A stretch of 64,000 nt of DNA. It comes from Alloalcanivorax dieselolei B5 (GTDB lineage Bacteria; Pseudomonadota; Gammaproteobacteria; Pseudomonadales; Alcanivoracaceae). A model generated the notes under the pieces. The model had not been told where the DNA came from. It was given only the letters and a program-made list of their open reading frames with translations, and ran no database searches. Shown here piece after piece: positions 34,274-41,208 of the stretch. Both the position numbers and the translations under genes were made by a program. The DNA lies in contig NC_018691.1 in the NCBI RefSeq assembly GCF_000300005.1, positions 3,410,001 to 3,474,000 of the forward strand. Direction: 5' to 3'. Position 1 is the stretch's first letter. Each line of letters opens with the position of its first letter.

Positions 34274-35755
34274 TCACTTGAGCTCACTCAACACCGCACG
34301 AAAACTCGCCAGACCGGCCTCGAGATTTTCGATAATTTCCTCCGCCAGCTCATCCGGTTCGGGCAGGTTATCCAGGTCGGTAAGGCTTTTATCCTTCAGC
34401 CAGAACACGTCCAGACTGGTCTTATCACGCGCAATGAGCTCTTCATAGGTAAATGATCGCCAGCGCCCTTCAGGGTTGCTCTCGGCATCCCAGGTGGCTT
34501 TCCGTTTTCGGGGATTTTTTGGGTTGTAGCACTCGATAAACTCGGCCAGGTCCTCGAAGCGTAATGGTTTCTTCTTCAACGTGTGGTGGATGTTAGTCCG
34601 GTAATCGTAGTACCAGACCTCCTTGGTCCAGGGCTTGGGGCTGGCTTCACGGTTATCGAAGAACAATACGTTTGCTTTCACCCCCTGGGCGTAGAAGATG
34701 CCCGTCGGCAAGCGCAGAATCGTGTGCAGGTCCGTGGTTTCCAGCAACTTACGGCGAATGGTTTCGCCAGCGCCGCCCTCGAACAGTACATTGTCCGGTA
34801 CCACCACCGCGGCCCTGCCGGTGGTTTTCAGCATGGAGCGAATATGCTGCACGAAGTTAAGCTGCTTGTTGGAAGTGGTGGCCCAGAAATCCTGACGGTT
34901 ATAGGTAAGGTCGTCGGTTTCCTGCTCACCCTCCTCATTAGTAAAGCTCATGGAGCTCTTCTTGCCGAAAGGCGGGTTGGCCAGCACATAGTCCACCGCA
35001 CTGGATGGAGCGGCCACCAGGGCGTCGTTCGGCGACACCGCGCCTTCGCCATCGATTTCGCCGATGTTGTGCAGGAACATGTTCATCAGGCATAGACGAC
35101 GGGTATTGGCGACAATCTCGTTACCGGCAAAGGTGTCGTGCTTGAGAAAGGCTTTCTGCTTCTTGTCCAGCTTGTGGTTCCGCACCAGGAAATCATAAGC
35201 CGCCAGAAAGAAGCCGCCGGTACCACAGGCCGGATCGGCAATGGTCTTGCCCGGCTCTGGACGCACACACTCCACCATAGTGCGGATCAAGGCGCGGGGC
35301 GTGAAGTACTGCCCGGCGCCGGACTTAGTATCCTCCGCATTGCGTTCCAACAGGCCTTCGTAGATATCACCTTTGATATCGGCTCCCATCACCACCCACT
35401 GCACGCTGTCAATCATCTCGATCAGCCGCGCCAGCTTGGCCGGGTCCTGTATCTTGTTCTGCGCCTTGGTGAATACCTGCCCCAGCAACCCTTTCTTCTT
35501 GCCCAACGCCATCAGAAGCTCGACATAATGCACTTCCAGCTCAGCGCCCTTTTTGTTCTTCAGGGTTGTCCATGAATACTTCTTCGGAATACCCACCTCT
35601 CGGTTATAGGGCGGCTTGGCGTACTCATCCGCCATCTTCAGGAAGATCAGATAGGTGAGCTGCTCCAAATAGTCGCCGTACCCGACGCCGTCGTCGCGCA
35701 AGGTGGTGCAGAAACTCCAGACTTTGGAAATGATCGGGGCACTCGCGGGGCTCAT
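34274..35755 (-). CDS. hsdM: Type I restriction-modification DNA adenine methyltransferase (HsdM)
   Basis: The 493-residue modification subunit has an N-terminal helical domain (ISKVWSFCTTLRDDGVGYGD), then the N6-adenine methylase core. The SAM-binding motif is TIADPACGTGGFFLAAYDFL, the catalytic motif IV is DYVLANPPFGKKSSM, and GQYFTPRALIRTMVECV lies before them. It methylates the host site together with HsdS and forms the R2M2S complex with HsdR. Here it is separated from hsdS by four genes, an unusual split layout. AAGGACCC precedes the ATG. Confidence 0.93.
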   Translation of the reverse strand: MSPASAPIISKVWSFCTTLRDDGVGYGDYLEQLTYLIFLKMADEYAKPPYNREVGIPKKYSWTTLKNKKGAELEVHYVELLMALGKKKGLLGQVFTKAQNKIQDPAKLARLIEMIDSVQWVVMGADIKGDIYEGLLERNAEDTKSGAGQYFTPRALIRTMVECVRPEPGKTIADPACGTGGFFLAAYDFLVRNHKLDKKQKAFLKHDTFAGNEIVANTRRLCLMNMFLHNIGEIDGEGAVSPNDALVAAPSSAVDYVLANPPFGKKSSMSFTNEEGEQETDDLTYNRQDFWATTSNKQLNFVQHIRSMLKTTGRAAVVVPDNVLFEGGAGETIRRKLLETTDLHTILRLPTGIFYAQGVKANVLFFDNREASPKPWTKEVWYYDYRTNIHHTLKKKPLRFEDLAEFIECYNPKNPRKRKATWDAESNPEGRWRSFTYEELIARDKTSLDVFWLKDKSLTDLDNLPEPDELAEEIIENLEAGLASFRAVLSELK

Positions 35756-35764
35756 TCAGGGTCC

Positions 35765-37300
35765 TTACTGCTCGCGGGCAAGCCACTGCCTGCCCTTGTC
35801 GGTTAATCGGTATTTCTGAGTGGGGCTGCGTGGGGAATCGGGCTGGGTCATTTCCACCAGTCCCACCTCCAGCGCAGGTTGCAGATAATTTTGTATAAAG
35901 GTTGGTCGGTGGCTCAGCTTCAGGATGCCCAACAGGTCTTTGGTACCCAGGGGGGCGGCCTCCAGAGCGATCAGCAGGCGCCTTACTTGTTCGGTTACTT
36001 GTTCGGTTACTTGTTCGGTTACTTGCTGTGTGCCGTCTCCGGCAAACCCTTCATGCACCGGCAAGCGAATCAGAAACGAACTGCGCTCCTCGTCCGTTTC
36101 AAAGACAGGCACAGGCGACCCGTTCGCCTGCATCACCCGCAGAATCTTGGGAATACCGGTGGAGCGGCCCTCGGTGAGGTCCAGCTCCTTCAGAAACTCG
36201 CCAATACGGCGGTTACGGTAGCGGCGACTGACGGCGCGGCCTGCCCGCAAGTCCTCCATGCGAATCGATCTATCCGGGCCGGGAAAGCTTAACACCACCA
36301 ATTCCTCAGGGGTGATACGCACCTCTATCGGTTCGCGGATTTCATAGGAGCGGTGGTATACCGCATTCACCACCGCCTCTTCAATGGCCGCCAGAGGATA
36401 GTTCCAGAAACGCTCGACCTGGGGCCGGTCCGGGTGTTTGACAACGGTTTCTTTCAGGTAATTGCGGGCGATGTAATCCACCGCATCACGGGTAATGCGC
36501 CCCAACGGGCCACGAAACTCCTTTTCCTCGAAACGGTCCCCGCCCGGCCCATCGGGGAAATACACCACGTCAATCTGGGTGGCCGGGAAGAACTGCTCCG
36601 GATGCTCGTTAAAAAACAGCAGTCCAACATTCTTGGGGAACGCCATCTCCGCCGGACCGCCGACCACATTCATCCGCCGCCCCAGCGCCTCGGCATCCAG
36701 AACTGCGGCCTCAGCCGCCAGCTCACTGCCGATCTCCTGCAGGAACTCACGCATAAGGTGAGCCGATAAATCCGTAAGGCTGGCCCCTTGCCGGTAACGG
36801 TCATCAAACGGCACCGTCGCAGCCAGCGACAACAACTCCCGCTCATCCGCCCCTTTGGCGCGCACCGTACTGGTGTGCTTACGCAGGTAATACGCCCAAT
36901 CCGCTTTCTTGTCGCCCAGGCGGGTTCTGGCCTTGTAAGGCCGGGTTTCCCCGCCCGGCACCCACAGCACCAGAATCAGCTTGCCCTGGACTTCATAAGT
37001 GGCGGTCAACGGATGATATGTTGGTTGCATGGCCGCATTGCCCAGGTTCAGCAACTCCTTCTGGATGCGGTCGATCTGTTCTGGCTGCAAACCCACTGGC
37101 GGCAACAGAGGTTGGCCATTCTGCTCTTCCACCCCCACCACCACATAGCCGCCGCCCAGATTGTGAAAATCATTGGCGAAGACGCAGATGCTGTGCAACA
37201 CCGCTTCCGGGTTCCAGCCCGCCTTGTATTCCACCCGTTCGCTTTCTATGGTGCGGTGGCGGAGTAGGGAGTCGAGGTTGATGGGGAGTTTGGGGGTCAT
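35765..37300 (-). CDS. Schlafen-like (AlbA_2) ATP-binding protein with VTEQ repeats
   Basis: The 511-residue protein opens with an AlbA_2/Schlafen-type domain (ESERVEYKAGWNPEAVLHSI, NLGGGYVVVGVEEQNGQPLL). A divergent GHKL-like ATP-binding region follows (YPLAAIEEAVVNAVYHRSYE, GRSTGIPKILRVMQANGS), and the C-terminus is a winged helix (LLGILKLSHRPTFIQNYL, QKYRLTDKGRQWL). A tandem VTEQ repeat (about residues 428-442), encoded by 12-base units near 35990-36026, links the last two parts. Such proteins are frequent passengers in type I RM loci; their role in defence is plausible but not shown. I start at ATG 37300; upstream codons overlap the previous gene. Confidence 0.8.
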   Translation of the reverse strand: MTPKLPINLDSLLRHRTIESERVEYKAGWNPEAVLHSICVFANDFHNLGGGYVVVGVEEQNGQPLLPPVGLQPEQIDRIQKELLNLGNAAMQPTYHPLTATYEVQGKLILVLWVPGGETRPYKARTRLGDKKADWAYYLRKHTSTVRAKGADERELLSLAATVPFDDRYRQGASLTDLSAHLMREFLQEIGSELAAEAAVLDAEALGRRMNVVGGPAEMAFPKNVGLLFFNEHPEQFFPATQIDVVYFPDGPGGDRFEEKEFRGPLGRITRDAVDYIARNYLKETVVKHPDRPQVERFWNYPLAAIEEAVVNAVYHRSYEIREPIEVRITPEELVVLSFPGPDRSIRMEDLRAGRAVSRRYRNRRIGEFLKELDLTEGRSTGIPKILRVMQANGSPVPVFETDEERSSFLIRLPVHEGFAGDGTQQVTEQVTEQVTEQVRRLLIALEAAPLGTKDLLGILKLSHRPTFIQNYLQPALEVGLVEMTQPDSPRSPTQKYRLTDKGRQWLAREQ

Positions 37301-37302
37301 GT

Positions 37303-37842
37303 TTACCAATTCCGTGGTCCACCGGCTTCTTGCAGCGCCGATAATAACTGTTCCTTTGAAGGAGAGACTAGCTTTGTCAACGGGATGCCTATTTCCTTGC
37401 AAACACATTCTGCCCTGCGCAACTCTGCTTCTGCTAGCTCAGAAATATCCTCTATCGATTGTGGTGTACCTCTTTCCTTCAATCTGGACGCCACAACAGG
37501 CGCAGGAGATTCAATCAAAATGACAGAGGACAAACCAAGGCGCCTATAAATATCTGAAGGCAGAGAAACCACCCCCCCTGACTCGTTCCTCAAAACGAAA
37601 TGGCCATCCAAAACTAATGTGACATCATCATTTTCAACGATTCTAAAAACAGCGGCCACCAGAGCTTCTTGATTACCATTTACATTCTTTGTGCGCTTGT
37701 TATCTTCCCAGTTTTGCATGCCTCCAAGCTCGTCACGAATAAGGGAACTCGCCGTCGCATATCTGCATCCCGTAGACTCCGCGGCGGGCTTTCCCAGAAA
37801 GGTCTTGCCTACTCCGTGTGTCCCGGCGAGGAAGATAACCAT
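37303..37842 (-). CDS. P-loop nucleotide-kinase-like protein
   Basis: This 179-residue protein begins MVIFLAGTHGVGKTFLGKPA, an adenylate-kinase-like Walker A motif (residues 7-14). An acidic strand TLVLDGHFVLRNE follows, and then a lid-like Arg-rich helix (VVASRLKERGTP). The pattern suggests a small-molecule or nucleotide kinase, or an ATPase module. It is part of a three-gene cargo between hsdS and hsdM and follows the ASCH gene by 12 bases; it stops three bases before the next start. The substrate is unknown. Confidence 0.7.
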   Translation of the reverse strand: MVIFLAGTHGVGKTFLGKPAAESTGCRYATASSLIRDELGGMQNWEDNKRTKNVNGNQEALVAAVFRIVENDDVTLVLDGHFVLRNESGGVVSLPSDIYRRLGLSSVILIESPAPVVASRLKERGTPQSIEDISELAEAELRRAECVCKEIGIPLTKLVSPSKEQLLSALQEAGGPRNW

Positions 37843-37854
37843 GTGTCGCCCCTT

Positions 37855-38280
37855 TCATAGAGTCATCGATTGGATGGATTCAAACTGTTCATTTGTCAGA
37901 TAAACATAAGATTGCGGCGCACGCATGCCTGGAATCGCTTCAGCCAATGAGAGAGACGCCTTGAGCCGATTTATTTTGCTCAGGATAATAGCGTGCCCCT
38001 TTGATACACCATCGAAATAAGTTCGCAGCTCATTCCTGGTCAATCCTCCCCCATACTCCTTGGCGACTTCCCATAAGGCCGCCTTGCTACCCGTGAACAC
38101 GTCTTCTACCCCGACGGTGGCTTTAACTTTCATTTCCGGCGATGTGGAATAAATAACTAGGTGCGTTACTCTCTGGGCAGCCCACACCCTGCGAAACTCC
38201 ACTCTTTTTTTTCCGCTCAGTATTTTCGAAACATACTTGGGGTGAACAGAAATCAGCACGGCTCTAGACTCGTGCTGCAT
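37855..38280 (-). CDS. ASCH-domain protein
   Basis: The product is about 141 residues from the ATG at 38280, which overlaps the upstream gene by 17 bases. The opening AVLISVHPKYVSKILSGKKR VEFRR is the standard ASCH-domain start, with the conserved GKK..E.RR. The PUA-like fold is completed by HLVIYSTSPEMKVKATVGVE and GHAIILSKI. ASCH proteins bind RNA or modified nucleosides and some act as nucleases or amidohydrolases. Coupling to the PIN-GNAT-PUA-like protein suggests a joint function in an RNA- or nucleotide-directed module. Confidence 0.8.
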   Translation of the reverse strand: MQHESRAVLISVHPKYVSKILSGKKRVEFRRVWAAQRVTHLVIYSTSPEMKVKATVGVEDVFTGSKAALWEVAKEYGGGLTRNELRTYFDGVSKGHAIILSKINRLKASLSLAEAIPGMRAPQSYVYLTNEQFESIQSMTL

Positions 38281-39736
38281 CGAGAAAACTTCGATATTTT
38301 GATTCATCAATCTTAACGATGGACTGGGCTGACCCTGATAATATTCCACGTTCTTTTAACTCCTTAAATGGAACTGGCGATTGAAGGTGCTTGATCATCC
38401 TAAAAAGGATGACTTTTACTTCATTTTCCGCCATTTCCTTAATTTGCTCGAATGAATAAACTGTACGCCTGCTGACTTGCGCCGAAATCTCGGCCGGATC
38501 GGCCGATACTGAGAAATCATCAACCACTCCAATGGTGGTGACCGCCTTCTCGTCTCGGGATCGATAAAAGAGAAGTATGTCACCAGGAACAATACTTTTC
38601 GTTTGAGAACCACACAAATAGGCCAACTTTATCGCATTTCCAACATGCCTTTGAGGGCTTTCAAAGAGCCGAAGTTGTGCACTTCTCTGGCTAAAGTAGT
38701 CTGGAAATAGAACATCGTGGTAATCGGGAAGAATCGGAACAAGATATTTGGAAACCTTTTCATCCTGACGGTAGTGCGGATAATAAAGACGGACAAATGC
38801 TTTTGCATCAACGTTATCATTCGGAACAGATACAGGGTGTTTCTTTATCCAGACCGTATCACCCCCATAATTTCCCGAGTGCCCTGTAAAGCCGAAATCT
38901 TCCAGCAACAATGCCAGATAGTGTTGTTTTTTCTCGTTGCCGTGAATAAATATATGTTGGCACTGATTTTCGGTTGCATAACGAAAAGCGGCTTTCAGAA
39001 ATAGCTCTCCAATTTTCCTACCCCTCACAGATTCTCCGACCTTAAAAGTACAAATTTTCAGCGCCCTTCCTGATAGCACATCACCTGAATCAGTTATCTT
39101 CTGATCGACTTGCTCGGCATATATACAGAGAGCACCAAGGCTTCCTTGATCGTCCCGGCATATCCATGCATGCCTTCCTTCTTGGGCTTTGTTTCCAAAC
39201 CAATCATTGAAACCCGGATAGTCGTCTCTAAGGCTATTGAAGAATTCCCCGTTCAATTCTGGCGAAAGAGTATGAAGCTGTACATCTTCAATATTTGGGA
39301 GATGAACCTCCATGGGCTCATGCAAACGACGAAGCCAGTCCTCCGCCGTCTGAATGTTATAAACGCGATCACTGAGCCCGTGTTCTCGGGCCTTGGCGTG
39401 AATGCCCTTATCTTCTGTGATCAGTGCATGCGCGGCATTGCACTGTAGCGCGTACAAGATTTCATTATCGCAAGCATCATTGGGCTCAGTCTCATCCGTA
39501 TTCCAAGGGCAGTCAGGGACACCTTCAAGCCTTTCATACTGCTCTAGCCGTGACAGAGTTCTATTCCGTCGATTAACATCACGGTCTCTTTCTATATCTG
39601 CCCGTGAAGCCGGATGATAAATAAGCTGATGGCCGCCCTTTCCTGATAAACGAATGAAGTTCTGAAGGCTTCCTTTCAAAACGACATAAGAGTCCTGTAA
39701 AGGAATAATAATATTCGTATCAAGTAGCAGGCGCAT
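38264..39736 (-). CDS. PIN-GNAT-PUA-like three-domain fusion protein
   Basis: The 490-residue protein has three parts. Residues 1-125 form a PIN-like nuclease domain (MRLLLDTNIIIPLQDS with Asp6, CDNEILYAL with Asp90/Glu92, HALITEDKGIHAKA with Asp109). Residues about 150-310 form a GNAT acetyltransferase (ICTFKVGESVRGRKIGELFL, the acetyl-CoA loop, and YLALLLEDFGFTGHSG). Residues about 350-470 resemble an EVE/ASCH PUA-like domain (IVPGDILLFYRSRDEKAVTT). The combination of an RNase-like, an acetyl-transferring and a base-recognising domain is unusual. It lies between hsdS and the ASCH gene, all leftward, and looks like cargo of the RM locus. I know no characterised protein of this layout. Confidence 0.75.
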   Translation of the reverse strand: MRLLLDTNIIIPLQDSYVVLKGSLQNFIRLSGKGGHQLIYHPASRADIERDRDVNRRNRTLSRLEQYERLEGVPDCPWNTDETEPNDACDNEILYALQCNAAHALITEDKGIHAKAREHGLSDRVYNIQTAEDWLRRLHEPMEVHLPNIEDVQLHTLSPELNGEFFNSLRDDYPGFNDWFGNKAQEGRHAWICRDDQGSLGALCIYAEQVDQKITDSGDVLSGRALKICTFKVGESVRGRKIGELFLKAAFRYATENQCQHIFIHGNEKKQHYLALLLEDFGFTGHSGNYGGDTVWIKKHPVSVPNDNVDAKAFVRLYYPHYRQDEKVSKYLVPILPDYHDVLFPDYFSQRSAQLRLFESPQRHVGNAIKLAYLCGSQTKSIVPGDILLFYRSRDEKAVTTIGVVDDFSVSADPAEISAQVSRRTVYSFEQIKEMAENEVKVILFRMIKHLQSPVPFKELKERGILSGSAQSIVKIDESKYRSFLDAARV

Positions 39737-39747
39737 GGCTCATGTTC

Positions 39748-41208
39748 CTACTCTACCATCTCCACGGAGGGCACCCGGCCCGCGCCCGCCTTGTCACGGA
39801 CTTGGCTGATAAGCTGGCCAGAGAAGGCTTTTTCCAGGATGGATTGGCGGAGGATTTCGGCCTTCTCAATCTGAAAACTTATTTCAGCGTCTAGTGCATC
39901 AGCTGCTGATATTCTCGAATCTAGCAGGGCTTCTATCTCCTTTTGCTCATTCTTTGAACAAATTGGAACAATCAAGTTAGTCAAGGTTGATTGACTTATT
40001 TTTGGCATGCTTCCTGCTGCACCAACAGCGTTATCCCTTAGCCAGGAGCGGGCTCGATGCTCGCTCATCGCATAAACCAGATACTGCCTGTTAATCGATG
40101 GCACAGACTGTATTTTCATTATCAGATCAGGGTAAACAAACCTATTATCAGCGCCTTTGTATAATGCGGGAACCCCAACATATTCAATGGTGTTTCCTCG
40201 TTGCACGAGAATATCGCCTTTCTTTATCCAAAGCTCTGATTTCTTCGGGACATGGGTATCCAGGTATTTGAAGTGGGCACCATCAAATTTTCCGGAAGTG
40301 GTTGCAGTCAAAGTAATGGCCTTTATTGGCGTCTCGTAATTAACGGCTTTTGGAGACCACCCGTTTGATGGACCATAAGAAATAATAGCACCTAACTTAG
40401 TCCATCCCCAGCAATCTGGGAGATTTGAACTTGCATTTTCCTCTAGCGTAGCTGGGGGTAGTCGCTTTGGTTTACTCGGCTTCTTCCCTTCCTTGCCGTT
40501 CTCTTCCCACGCTTTAACAGCCTGTTTCCAGTCTTCAAGCTGCTGCTGGTAGCGCTGTTCACGCTCCTGCTGAATGCGGGTGAGAAGTTGTTCAGGGGAT
40601 TCCAGTTTGTCGGGGTTTTGCTGGCGCCATTGTTCGGTGAGTTTGCCTTCGAAGGCGTGTTTGAGGACGGCCTGGCGGTAGGCTTTGAGTTGTTGCCGGG
40701 CGGTTTTCAGGGACTCGATGCCTTTGTCGAGTTCTGAGAATAGGGTTTCGATTTTATCCACGACCAATCGCTGCTCATCTACATCAAAAGCAGGAATGCC
40801 GAACGATGATATTTGCTTAAAGTTCACCCTCGGCCTATCCCCGGAATTCAATGAATTGGCAAACGTAACAAAATCCCGGGCATTGATGCGGTAAGCCAGA
40901 AATTTAGGATCTATATCTTCCTGTTTAGGGAGAACAATGAACTCTGATGAGCACAATCCATCTCTATCTGCCACCCATACCTTGTTCAGATAAGGTCGAA
41001 GTCTCGAATACAAGACGTCCCACTTATAGAATTTCTTTGCTGAACTTTTAAGTTCAGCCGCACTTTTCCACCCGATAAGCCTCATCGTATGGGGTTCAAC
41101 ATCATCAAGCCCGACATATGGCATATCGGGATAACCTTGAGGATCTGCCTTTTCTTTGCGCTCGGCCATGCTACTGAGCGGCATAGTAGTTACTACCGGT
41201 GCGTTCAC
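39748..41208 (-). CDS. hsdS: Type I restriction-modification specificity subunit (HsdS)
   Basis: The 486-residue subunit holds two target-recognition domains, each followed by a conserved helical spacer. The first ends with FDVDEQRLVVDKIETLFSEL and DKGIESLKTARQQLKAYRQA; the second ends with QKEIEALLDSRISAADALDA and EKAEILRQSILEKAFSGQL. A charged linker (about residues 210-255) separates them. The N-terminus lacks the usual first strand of the first domain and begins at PLSSMAERKEKADPQGYP, so TRD1 may be slightly shortened. The ATG overlaps the hsdR stop by four bases (ATGA). It determines the bipartite recognition sequence, which cannot be read here. Confidence 0.92.
   Translation of the reverse strand: MNAPVVTTMPLSSMAERKEKADPQGYPDMPYVGLDDVEPHTMRLIGWKSAAELKSSAKKFYKWDVLYSRLRPYLNKVWVADRDGLCSSEFIVLPKQEDIDPKFLAYRINARDFVTFANSLNSGDRPRVNFKQISSFGIPAFDVDEQRLVVDKIETLFSELDKGIESLKTARQQLKAYRQAVLKHAFEGKLTEQWRQQNPDKLESPEQLLTRIQQEREQRYQQQLEDWKQAVKAWEENGKEGKKPSKPKRLPPATLEENASSNLPDCWGWTKLGAIISYGPSNGWSPKAVNYETPIKAITLTATTSGKFDGAHFKYLDTHVPKKSELWIKKGDILVQRGNTIEYVGVPALYKGADNRFVYPDLIMKIQSVPSINRQYLVYAMSEHRARSWLRDNAVGAAGSMPKISQSTLTNLIVPICSKNEQKEIEALLDSRISAADALDAEISFQIEKAEILRQSILEKAFSGQLISQVRDKAGAGRVPSVEMVE

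Noticed and set aside
35985-36030. CRISPR-like array suggested by short regular repeats
   Set aside because: The 12-base units are contiguous, in frame and encode VTEQ; there are no spacers. No CRISPR array was seen elsewhere in the window.
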